Of a stretch of 37,810 bases of DNA, positions 1 to 7,649 are shown piece by piece. The position numbers and the translations under genes were made by a program. The notes beneath the pieces are model-generated. The model had not been told where the DNA came from. It saw only the letters and a list, made by a program, of their open reading frames with translations, and ran no database searches. This DNA comes from CAYQUC01 sp964420605 (GTDB lineage: Bacteria > Pseudomonadota > Gammaproteobacteria > UBA6429 > Thiohalophilaceae), in the NCBI GenBank assembly GCA_964420605.1, contig CAYQUC010000030.1, forward strand, positions 1 to 37,810, written 5' to 3'. Position 1 is the stretch's first letter. Every line of letters begins with the position of its first letter.

Positions 1-76
1 AATTCTATTAAAACACTTACGTTTCTTAATTGACTTAGGTTACTTACATCAACGTCTTTCGCAAGAATATCGTCAA

Positions 77-138
77 CGCAAGTACCCACACAAATTACTT
101 AATCTATATTGTAAAAGAGCTGCTGAATATGTCTCAGC
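77..138 (-). promoter_or_regulatory. rRNA operon leader: boxB hairpin, boxA and boxC-like element
   Basis: Read on the minus strand, this is the antitermination leader of a ribosomal RNA operon. A boxB-type hairpin (GCTGA / TCAGC, 122-138) is followed by boxA GCTCTTTTACAAT (108-120), one base from the E. coli core GCTCTTTAACA. A TTTGTGTGGGTACTTGCG element (77-94) then matches the conserved TGTGTGGGCACT stretch of gammaproteobacterial rrn leaders. In the family, NusB/NusE bind boxA so that the long untranslated transcript escapes Rho. The 16S gene is not in the window; by inference it starts a short way beyond position 1. Confidence 0.88.
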
Positions 139-149
139 AAAGACGAACT

Positions 150-178
150 ATTATACAGTAAACCGTTTAGTTCGTCAA
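150..178 (-). promoter_or_regulatory. rrn promoter P1 (leader-proximal)
   Basis: Minus-strand sigma-70 promoter: TTGACG (173-178), 17-nt spacer, TATAAT (150-155). Transcription would start near 143, a few bases before boxB. Unlike the four upstream units it lacks a GCGC discriminator, so it resembles an E. coli rrn P2. Confidence 0.85.
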
Positions 179-253
179 CCTTTAAAATAAAAAAACTTAA
201 TCATTTTAAAGGCTTGCTTCGTTTCTTCGCTTCCTGTCTCAAGGAAGATGCGC

Positions 254-281
254 ATTATACGCAAAAGAAGTAACTAGTCAA
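254..281 (-). promoter_or_regulatory. rrn promoter P2 (tandem unit)
   Basis: Minus-strand promoter TTGACT (276-281), 16-nt spacer, TATAAT (254-259), then a GCGC discriminator. The 16-nt spacer and GCGC match the stringently controlled E. coli rrn P1 design. An A/T-rich stretch upstream (about 283-305) could act as an UP element. A small hairpin (230-235 with 242-247) follows the expected start. Confidence 0.85.
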
Positions 282-353
282 GCATTTTAAATAAAAACTT
301 TTATCTAAAAGCTTTGATTTATTCTTCAGTTTCCCGTCTCAGGGAAGAGGCGC

Positions 354-381
354 ATTATACGCAAAAGAGTAAATCAATCAA
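354..381 (-). promoter_or_regulatory. rrn promoter P3 (tandem unit)
   Basis: Minus-strand promoter TTGATT (376-381), 16-nt spacer, TATAAT (354-359), then a GCGC discriminator. It is nearly identical to the flanking units and 100 bp from P2. The hairpin TTCCC/GGGAA (331-335 with 342-346) lies just downstream. Confidence 0.83.
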
Positions 382-454
382 GGCTTTTAAAAAGAAATTT
401 CTTATTAAAAACACCGCTTTAGTTCTTCAGTTTCCCGTCTCAGGGAAGATGCGC

Positions 455-482
455 ATTATACGCAAAAGAGTAAATCGGTCAA
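455..482 (-). promoter_or_regulatory. rrn promoter P4 (tandem unit)
   Basis: Minus-strand promoter TTGACC (477-482), 16-nt spacer, TATAAT (455-460), then GCGC. It has the closest -35 to consensus together with P5. The hairpin TTCCC/GGGAA (432-436 with 443-447) lies just downstream. Confidence 0.85.
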
Positions 483-559
483 GGCTTTAAATTAAAAAAT
501 TAAACTATTTAAATGCCGTTGCTTTGTTTCTTCAGTTCCCTACATTAGGGAAGTCGCGC

Positions 560-587
560 ATTATACGCAGCGCAACAAATCGGTCAA
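560..587 (-). promoter_or_regulatory. rrn promoter P5 (outermost tandem unit)
   Basis: Minus-strand promoter TTGACC (582-587), 16-nt spacer, TATAAT (560-565), then GCGC. It lies 105 bp upstream of P4 and about 105 bp beyond the stop codon of the neighbouring GGDEF-EAL gene. Its downstream hairpin keeps the stem TTCCCT/AGGGAA (536-541 with 547-552), although the loop differs from the other units. Confidence 0.83.
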
Positions 588-694
588 GGATTAAATGAGG
601 TAATTTGAAATAAAACGGTATAAATTGAATATAGCTAATAAAAACAAAGTGTTACTTAGGGATGCTATTTGCCAGCTATTAAACAATAACTAAC

Positions 695-2443
695 TTAGTG
701 TTTGTTGTTACTTTTTTTAGCAGTTGCAGCACGATAATTGCTTTCTTCTAGATTAATTGATTCAGGTAAATGAATACCATAGCCTTGAGCATAATCAACA
801 CCAATTTTCTTTAACATTTCGAGTGTTTGTTCATTTTCTACAAATTCAGCAATTGTTTTTAAATTTGCTACATGACCGAGTTGATTTATTGCAACAACAA
901 ATGCTTCATCCATCTCATCATAAGTCATGTTTCTAACAAAGCTACCATCAATTTTCAAAAAATCGACTGGAATATTTTTTAAATAGGTGAAAGAACTCAA
1001 ACCACTACCAAAATCATCTAAAGCAAAATGACAGCCTTGTTCCTTAATACCCCGAATAAACTCAATAGCACGTTGCAAGTTAGTTATTGCTGCAGTTTCT
1101 GTAATTTCAAAACACACCAGATTTTTATCAAGATCGTATTCCTTAAATTTATCTCGAATATAGTCAAAAAACTTATCATCACTCAGTGACGCGCCTGACA
1201 AGTTTATAAATGCGTACACGGGGGATTTACTGCACACTATTCGTTCATAATTATCAGATAAATATTGAAACGCGCGATTAATTACCCACCTGTCAAGATC
1301 CGGCATTAGGTTATAACGTTCAGCTGCTGGAATAAATGCACCTGGTGGTATGACTTCACCATCACCGTCTTTTAAACGAATTAAAAATTCAAAACTTGGA
1401 TTAATTGTTTCAGACTCACTTAATACCATCATATTTTGGCGATACAATTCAAATTCATTATTTGTTATTGCTGATCGAATGCGTGACACCCACTGCATTT
1501 CACCATGGCGGCGCAATAGTTCTTTATCATCTTCTTTATAAATATGAAGCCTATTACGTCCTAAATCCTTTGCGGTGTAACAAGCAATATCAGCAGAACT
1601 CAAAACTTGAGATACGTTTCGACTTTTATTATTTATTCCAACTAAACCAATACTCGTCGTAATATCCATTGATTTACTTTGCCATTGAAATACAAAATCA
1701 TTTATCTTAGTTAAAATATTTTCGGCTATAGTTGTCGCAGTTTCAATTGGGCAGTTATCTAATAAAATTCCAAACTCATCACCACCTAACCTTGCAAGAG
1801 TATCAGTTTCGCGAATTTGGCTAGTTAAAAGCTCGGACAATTGTCTTAATAACTCATCGCCTGCAACGTGACCACAAGTATCATTAATTATTTTAAATTG
1901 ATCCAGGTCCAAATACATTAAACCATGTTGAATATGTCGTAGCTTTGACACTTTAATCGCATCTTTTAGACGATGCTCAAATTCGTTACGATTTGCAAGC
2001 CCCGTTAATGCATCATGATATGCCATGTGAATAATGGTTTGTTCAGCCTGACGCCTGGCTTTGCGTGATTCAGACTCGCGCACTTCACGCTGAACTGCTG
2101 GGACTAAACGCGATAAATTATCTTTCATGATATAATCCATCGCTCCAGATTTCATCGCATCAACAGCAATATCTTCACCCATATTGCCTGAAACAATGAT
2201 CACCGGTGTGTCGTTATTACTATCAGTGGCAATTTTTAAAGCCTGACTAGAATCAAATCCAGGCATATTATGGTCCGTGATGATAATATCCCAAGAACCA
2301 CCTGCTATTGCATGGCGCATATTTTCACTGTTATCAACGCGATCATAACTGACATCATAACCACCCTTTTCCAGTTCACGAACTAATAGCAATGCATCAT
2401 TTTCTGAATCATCAACTATCAATAGTTGTAGTGGAATAGTCAT
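695..2443 (-). CDS. Response regulator with GGDEF and EAL domains (cyclic-di-GMP turnover)
   Basis: 582 residues, cytosolic, no membrane segment. An N-terminal REC domain (about 5-125) has acidic pair D11/D12, phosphoacceptor D57 and K107. A GGDEF domain follows (about 140-305) with an intact GGDEF at 220-224 and an RETD inhibitory I-site at 211-214. The EAL domain (about 325-570) carries EFL in place of EAL (E352-L354) but keeps N414, E446, D476/D477, K497, E533 and the QGYG stretch. Both the cyclase and phosphodiesterase halves therefore look catalytically competent. Phosphorylation of REC presumably sets the balance; no dedicated kinase adjoins it, although a hybrid kinase lies upstream. 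The ATG is preceded by AGGAC about 11 nt away. The gene reads towards the rRNA operon and ends just before its promoters. Confidence 0.9.
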   Translation of the reverse strand: MTIPLQLLIVDDSENDALLLVRELEKGGYDVSYDRVDNSENMRHAIAGGSWDIIITDHNMPGFDSSQALKIATDSNNDTPVIIVSGNMGEDIAVDAMKSGAMDYIMKDNLSRLVPAVQREVRESESRKARRQAEQTIIHMAYHDALTGLANRNEFEHRLKDAIKVSKLRHIQHGLMYLDLDQFKIINDTCGHVAGDELLRQLSELLTSQIRETDTLARLGGDEFGILLDNCPIETATTIAENILTKINDFVFQWQSKSMDITTSIGLVGINNKSRNVSQVLSSADIACYTAKDLGRNRLHIYKEDDKELLRRHGEMQWVSRIRSAITNNEFELYRQNMMVLSESETINPSFEFLIRLKDGDGEVIPPGAFIPAAERYNLMPDLDRWVINRAFQYLSDNYERIVCSKSPVYAFINLSGASLSDDKFFDYIRDKFKEYDLDKNLVCFEITETAAITNLQRAIEFIRGIKEQGCHFALDDFGSGLSSFTYLKNIPVDFLKIDGSFVRNMTYDEMDEAFVVAINQLGHVANLKTIAEFVENEQTLEMLKKIGVDYAQGYGIHLPESINLEESNYRAATAKKSNNKH

Positions 2444-2507
2444 GAAACAAATTGTCCTATTAGTTTTTTAACACCTGTTAATCGAGCTAAAATCATATTT
2501 ACAAGTG

Positions 2508-2660
2508 TCATATTTTCTTTAACTCTGAAGTATTGCGATAATCGTCGACAAATCCATACAATAATACTCTATTGACTAGTGAAAGTTTATTGCAAAAACA
2601 AACCGTTAATTCAACATCATACGGATTATGCTCGGGCAATAAAATGAACTGTTTTGTCAT
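2508..2660 (-). CDS. Possible small protein, 50 residues, unknown function
   Basis: This ORF encodes 50 residues, starting MTKQFILLPEHNP and ending SELKKI. It has a good initiation region: AAGG seven nt before the ATG, and a TTGACC-N17-TATACA promoter directly upstream. The product has no membrane segment or signal peptide, and contains a C-x-C pair at residues 21-23. I do not recognise a family. It lies 64 nt upstream of the REC-GGDEF-EAL gene on the same strand, so it could be co-transcribed as a leader-encoded small protein. Its length alone would allow a chance ORF; the promoter plus ribosome site is the case for it. Confidence 0.42.
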   Translation of the reverse strand: MTKQFILLPEHNPYDVELTVCFCNKLSLVNRVLLYGFVDDYRNTSELKKI

Positions 2661-2692
2661 TAAAATACCTTAAATTTGTTATTTGTGATTAA

Positions 2693-2721
2693 TGTATAGT
2701 CGTTTTTGTAATTAAGGTCAA
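2693..2721 (-). promoter_or_regulatory. Predicted sigma-70 promoter for the small ORF and GGDEF-EAL gene
   Basis: Minus strand: TTGACC (2716-2721), 17-nt spacer, TATACA (2693-2698). The start would be near 2686, about 25 nt before the 50-residue ORF and about 243 nt before the GGDEF-EAL gene. The rest of the 2444-2972 interval shows nothing else I can name; I looked for a GEMM-type cyclic-di-GMP riboswitch and did not see one. Confidence 0.55.
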
Positions 2722-2972
2722 AGATATCACACATAAAATTTAAGCTTATTCAAAGTCCACCACTATTGGCAGAAATACATGTAATGCAGATTTAAAGTTT
2801 ATTTTTCCATTTGGATAGATTGCAGTTTAATAAACTACGTCATTCTAAGAGCATATAAGTCTATGACACCAAGCTAAAACATATAAAATGAGTATAGCAA
2901 AGCCTGTTTGGGACAAGATAATTAAGCAGATAATGGAAATGTCAGTACTTTTATAATAAAAGGACCATTTGA

Positions 2973-5900
2973 TTAAAAAACAAGTTTTGACTTTATTAAT
3001 AACTGACTAATAGTATTCAGTAATATTTCTCGACTGATTGGTTTTGTTAGATATTCAGATATACCATATAAGTGTGCATTTTCACTACTAACTTGCTCAC
3101 TATAACCTGTACATAAAATAATGGGCAGACTTGAGTTTAGCTGTCTCAAATTCTTACTGAGTTCAATCCCCGTCATGCCAGGCATGGTTTGATCGGTAAT
3201 TACTAAGTCAAAAGTAGTTGGGTTGTTTTTATAAACCTCCAGTCCCTTAGAGCCCGAATTAGCAACGGTTACTTGAAAGCCATGAATATCTAATAATTCA
3301 GTAATAAACTTTGTTAAGCTCTCTTCATCATCAACCACTAGGATATGACCCTCATTGATCAGTCTCGGTGGTAATATCTGCGATTTACTTAAATGTTCTA
3401 ATTCATCGGTAATGGGAAAAAGAATCGAAAATCGAGTTCCTGAATCAGGAATCGAATCGACTAAAATATGCCCGTTTACTTGATGAACAATACCATGAAC
3501 GACTGACAACCCCATGCCAGTACCTTTATCGACTGGCTTGCTGGAATAAAATGGTTCAAAAATTCTTGCTAGTGTTGAAGAGTCTATACCACAGCCCATG
3601 TCTTCCACACAAAGTTCTAAATATGAACCTTGTATTTTATGTTGACAAGAAGTACATAATGTTTCTTGTGTAACGACATTCAGTACTTTAATGGAGATAA
3701 CACCAACCCCCTCCATTGCATCTCGAGCATTAATACAAAGATTCATCACAATTTGATGAAGTTGAACTGGATCCATCATTACTGCGGGAATATTATCATC
3801 AAACGCCAACTTAATTTCTATTGTTGATGGTAATATGGAATCGAGCAATTTTGTAACTTCTATTACAATAACATCTATTTTTGTAGCCTGAGGCTTAGCG
3901 TTGCTGGTTCGACCAAATGCTAACATCTGACTAATCAAGTCTCTGGCTCGTTCCCCCGATTGTTGAACTTGTAATAGATATTCATCCAACTTATCATCTG
4001 AAAAAGTAGCCGATTTTAAAATGGCTAATTCGGTATATCCCAAGATACTTGCTAAAATGTTATTAAAGTCGTGTGCAATTCCTCCCGTTAGCTGTCCTAA
4101 CGCTTCCATTTTTTGCGATTGAACAAGTTGATTTTGTAATTCTTCGCGCTCAATTTCACCTGCTCGTCGCTCAGTTACGTCACGCCAAATACTTAAGTGT
4201 AACGTTTTATCTCGCAAGTAGATTTCTCTGGTACTGACCAACACATCTCGAAAATTTCCATTTTTAGTTTTATGACGAGATTCGTAATTATCAAAACCAT
4301 TTTCTTTGACATGGAGTAGATGGTTTTCAAATGCAACAGAGTCAATGTTCGCATCGACTTGATTAATGTTTAATTTATGAAACTCTTTTCGGGTATAGTG
4401 TAAGTTGATATGAGCACTATCATTAAATTCGAGAATATTACCAGTAGCAGCATCGACCAATACAATTGAATCAACCGCCTGCTCAAAAACAGCGCGAAAA
4501 CGTTCCTCTGATTCTCTTAAGGCCACGTCAACTTCAATTCGAGAAATTGCTTCAGCTAAAACATTAGACACAGAACGTAAAAAACTAATCTCTTCAGATT
4601 TAAAGATTCGCTTTTCTTTAGTAAAAACGCCTAATAAACCATGAATTTGATTGTTAGCAGAAACCCCAACACTAATCCCACTAACAACACCATGTTCGCG
4701 TAAAAATTTCATTGGCGCAAATCGAGTATCTTGATCAATCCGGCTTGAGACTATACACTTTCTGGTATTAAATAAATCAGTAGCTGCCAGTGATAATGAT
4801 GGGATTTGAATATTAGAAAAATCAATACTCTGCCAACCACTGCCCGTACGGCCATTTAAATAACGAGTATCATTTGATAATTCTAAATAACCCGCAAACT
4901 CTAGCCCTAAAGTAGCGGTACTAATCGTTATTGCTTCAGATAACAACTCCGCTAAATTTGTGGATGACAAAGCATTTAATCCAAAATCAGCAACCACGGC
5001 TTGCATCCATGCATGGGAATCAGGACTTAATTCATTTTGCACGTTATCCTCAAGATTTTGCAACGAACAATATATTAACTGGACGTTATCACTCTCATCA
5101 ATTTGAGGAATAAAATTAACAACTAAGTTGTCATTACCGTATTTAGTTTTTGTTACTAATTCTGTTTTGACAACATTTCCATTTAAAGCAAATTGAAAAT
5201 ATTTTTTAAACTCACTCATTTCACTTTGAGCAAATAAATCGACTAGAGGTTGCTTTATAATTAATAGTTCATTATGAATCGATAATACATTAACCAGTTC
5301 AGCATTAACTTTTCTTATCAATCCCTGAGTATCAATTTCAATAATGCAAATCGGTAATTCAAAAAATAACTCGTTATTCAACGATAATACTGATTGTTTT
5401 TTATTTAACTCAAACGTATTAATAATATTATCAAGACTTGTCGCATCCGGTGTAACTGACCTAGCCAAAGTTCGTGCCACATTCGAAATTGTATCACAAT
5501 CTAATTTCGACCAATGACGTTGGCATTTCGACAATACAGCAATGGAGCCCACCACAACATCATCAGTAATTAAAGGCACTTCCAAAATTGAAACAAAATA
5601 ATTATTTGTTAAATTATCTGAATTATATTTGATAGTTTCTTTATTTTTTAATTTGTGCTGATAGTTCTCTAAATTATTTAACCGAGATTTAATTGCAGAT
5701 AAGGGAATTTCATCATATGGATTATCCACATGGATTGGTACCAATTCCCAGTTAGAGTTAAAGCGATTAACAATAATTATCGCGGGAGAATAAAATTTTG
5801 CGATAAAACGTGTTAATCGTTTTGCATGCTCAGAAAAAGTTAATTCATTTGAATCAGAATTCGAAAAACTACGATACCAATCCAATTGTATTTTTTGAGC

Positions 5901-6026
5901 TTCAACAAATTTCTTTAATTCGTAATTTTCATCTTTGAGTGATTGTTCGGATCGAAATGATTCAAACTGGCTGGAGCTATTCTCAGCATTTGAGGTACTG
6001 ACCTGCTTTGGTTGTAGTTTACTCAT
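2973..6026 (-). CDS. Cytosolic hybrid histidine kinase (GAF-PAS-GAF-PAS-HisKA-HATPase-REC)
   Basis: About 1017 residues from the ATG at 6026; a TTG four codons upstream is also open, and neither has a clear ribosome site. The order is a GAF-like domain (about 60-200), PAS-like (about 220-330), a second GAF (about 355-500) and PAS (about 505-630). HisKA follows with H-box histidine H652 in GGIAHDFNNIL, then a HATPase domain with NARDA N-box, DMGCGI G1 and GTGMGL G2, and a C-terminal REC with D945. A C-x2-C pair (C791, C794) sits between the N and G1 boxes. There are no membrane segments, so the input is probably a cytosolic ligand or redox cue. No output-domain regulator adjoins it; phosphotransfer could reach the REC-GGDEF-EAL protein downstream, which is inference. 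Confidence 0.9.
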   Translation of the reverse strand: MSKLQPKQVSTSNAENSSSQFESFRSEQSLKDENYELKKFVEAQKIQLDWYRSFSNSDSNELTFSEHAKRLTRFIAKFYSPAIIIVNRFNSNWELVPIHVDNPYDEIPLSAIKSRLNNLENYQHKLKNKETIKYNSDNLTNNYFVSILEVPLITDDVVVGSIAVLSKCQRHWSKLDCDTISNVARTLARSVTPDATSLDNIINTFELNKKQSVLSLNNELFFELPICIIEIDTQGLIRKVNAELVNVLSIHNELLIIKQPLVDLFAQSEMSEFKKYFQFALNGNVVKTELVTKTKYGNDNLVVNFIPQIDESDNVQLIYCSLQNLEDNVQNELSPDSHAWMQAVVADFGLNALSSTNLAELLSEAITISTATLGLEFAGYLELSNDTRYLNGRTGSGWQSIDFSNIQIPSLSLAATDLFNTRKCIVSSRIDQDTRFAPMKFLREHGVVSGISVGVSANNQIHGLLGVFTKEKRIFKSEEISFLRSVSNVLAEAISRIEVDVALRESEERFRAVFEQAVDSIVLVDAATGNILEFNDSAHINLHYTRKEFHKLNINQVDANIDSVAFENHLLHVKENGFDNYESRHKTKNGNFRDVLVSTREIYLRDKTLHLSIWRDVTERRAGEIEREELQNQLVQSQKMEALGQLTGGIAHDFNNILASILGYTELAILKSATFSDDKLDEYLLQVQQSGERARDLISQMLAFGRTSNAKPQATKIDVIVIEVTKLLDSILPSTIEIKLAFDDNIPAVMMDPVQLHQIVMNLCINARDAMEGVGVISIKVLNVVTQETLCTSCQHKIQGSYLELCVEDMGCGIDSSTLARIFEPFYSSKPVDKGTGMGLSVVHGIVHQVNGHILVDSIPDSGTRFSILFPITDELEHLSKSQILPPRLINEGHILVVDDEESLTKFITELLDIHGFQVTVANSGSKGLEVYKNNPTTFDLVITDQTMPGMTGIELSKNLRQLNSSLPIILCTGYSEQVSSENAHLYGISEYLTKPISREILLNTISQLLIKSKLVF

Positions 6027-6078
6027 TTTTGATTTCAAGTTAACTAATTTTTAAATTTTGTTAAATTTATTAGTAGAG

Positions 6079-6104
6079 TATTACCATCTTCTTATATGGT
6101 AATA
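6079..6104. promoter_or_regulatory. Inverted repeat upstream of the hybrid kinase gene
   Basis: Perfect 9-bp arms TATTACCAT / ATGGTAATA separated by 8 nt, about 55-80 bp upstream of the kinase start. It could be an operator or a 5' UTR hairpin. I cannot tell which. Confidence 0.4.
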
Positions 6105-6281
6105 TGAAATCATCCATGATATTTAGTTATTATCTAATATCAAAATGTTTAAACTGAATTGACGTTTCCGTTTAGCTTTGTTGCTTAAGACTACACGAAA
6201 ACAGACTGAAAAAGTAATAGGTAATTACCCTTGCTTTAAACAAACTTAGTTGAATAATACACGGTAATTACATTAGATTAT

Positions 6282-7496
6282 TTATTGAATAGTGATTTTC
6301 GCAAAGCGTCGCTTACCGACTTGATAAACTTGACTCGTTCCTGATTCCATTGCTAATTTTATATCAACAACTTTCGTACCTTCTATTTTAACGGCTCCTT
6401 GTTTCAGCATTCGTAATGACTCCGAGGTACTACTCGTTAACTTGGCTTCTTTTAATAAATTAGCTATTGGAATTGATCCTGTCTCAGCAGTTAATGTAAT
6501 TTCATCGATATCATCTGGAATCGCTCCAGACTGAAACTGTTTGATAAATTGTTGCTGTGCTAAACCGCCACTACCTGCGCCATGAAACCGATCAACAATT
6601 TCTTCAGCTAATTGAAATTTTATATCACGCGGATTTTTACCCTGCTCTATTTCTAATTTGTAGCCAGCAATTTCGTCAACGCTTTTAAAACTTAATAACT
6701 CAAAATAACGCCACATCAAATCATCCGATACCGACATTAACTTACCAAACATTTCTTTTGGAGGTTCATCAATCCCTATGTAATTACCTAATGATTTTGA
6801 CATTTTTTGAACGCCATCCAGCCCTTCTAATAACGGCATGGTTAATACCACTTGAGGTTCCATTCCATGTGATTTTTGTAATTCACGACCAACGAGTAAA
6901 TTAAATTTTTGATCCGTGCCACCAAGCTCAATATCGGCTTTCATCGCGACAGAATCATAACCTTGGATCAAAGGATATAAAAACTCATGAATTGCAATTG
7001 GTTTACCCGATTTATAACGTTTACTAAAATCATCACGTTCAAGCATTCTTGCTACAGTATGTTGTGCAGCTAATTCAATTATCCCCGTAGCTCCTAATCT
7101 TTTAATCCAAGTAGAATTAAACATTATTGTCGTTTTGCTCGGATCCAGAATTTTGAAGATTTGTTCTTTGTATGTTTCTGCGTTTTCTTGTACTTGTTGT
7201 TCCGTTAACGGTGGCCGAGTTGCAGATTTTCCGGTTGGATCACCAATAAGGCCGGTAAAATCACCAATCAAGAATAAAACCTCATGCCCTAGTTCTTGGA
7301 ACATACGAAGTTTATTTATTAAAACAGTGTGGCCTAAGTGTAAATCGGGTGCTGTCGGATCAAAACCACATTTAACCCGTAAAGGAATTCCTTTTTTCAG
7401 TTTTGTTATTAACTCTTCTTCAACCAATATTTCATCACAACCACGTTTAATAAGCTCGAGTGTTGATTGAATATCAGAATTGTCTGTAGTTTGCAT
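6282..7496 (-). CDS. tyrS: Tyrosyl-tRNA synthetase
   Basis: Class I synthetase that charges tRNA-Tyr. With the ATG at 7496 it has 404 residues, the usual length of the longer bacterial TyrRS subgroup found in Pseudomonas. The HIGH-box variant HLGH is at 53-56 and KMSKS at 231-235. The C-terminal 65 or so residues form the S4-type RNA-binding domain. An in-frame TTG five codons upstream (7511) is open, but the ATG has GTGGA about 8 nt before it and I prefer it. The gene is divergent from the M23 peptidase gene. tyrS near an rRNA operon and next to the peptidase-anmK pair is the arrangement I recall from Pseudomonas. Confidence 0.97.
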   Translation of the reverse strand: MQTTDNSDIQSTLELIKRGCDEILVEEELITKLKKGIPLRVKCGFDPTAPDLHLGHTVLINKLRMFQELGHEVLFLIGDFTGLIGDPTGKSATRPPLTEQQVQENAETYKEQIFKILDPSKTTIMFNSTWIKRLGATGIIELAAQHTVARMLERDDFSKRYKSGKPIAIHEFLYPLIQGYDSVAMKADIELGGTDQKFNLLVGRELQKSHGMEPQVVLTMPLLEGLDGVQKMSKSLGNYIGIDEPPKEMFGKLMSVSDDLMWRYFELLSFKSVDEIAGYKLEIEQGKNPRDIKFQLAEEIVDRFHGAGSGGLAQQQFIKQFQSGAIPDDIDEITLTAETGSIPIANLLKEAKLTSSTSESLRMLKQGAVKIEGTKVVDIKLAMESGTSQVYQVGKRRFAKITIQ

Positions 7497-7649
7497 ACCG
7501 TACGTCCACAAAAAGTTAATTTACCAGTTAAAAGCACATAAGGTTACCATAATTACTGTCAGCAGCGATATTCCTAATTCAAACATAATTCATTAAATAA
7601 ATTAATGTTTTGTATGCCCTGTTATTGACCAATCAGGTCTATTCAGGCT

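Noticed and set aside
2..190. Open frame on the plus strand, 62 codons with a stop at 190, apparently the end of a truncated gene
   Set aside because: The opposite strand is an rRNA leader with boxA, boxB, boxC-like element and a consensus promoter; the frame matches no protein I know and is best explained as a by-product of that sequence.
211..590. Regularly spaced repeats that might be a CRISPR array
   Set aside because: The repeated part is a promoter plus hairpin, the intervals are AT-rich and similar to each other, and no cas gene is present.
7135..7470. 111-codon open frame antisense to tyrS
   Set aside because: It lies wholly inside tyrS, whose protein is conserved throughout; no independent ribosome site or family match.
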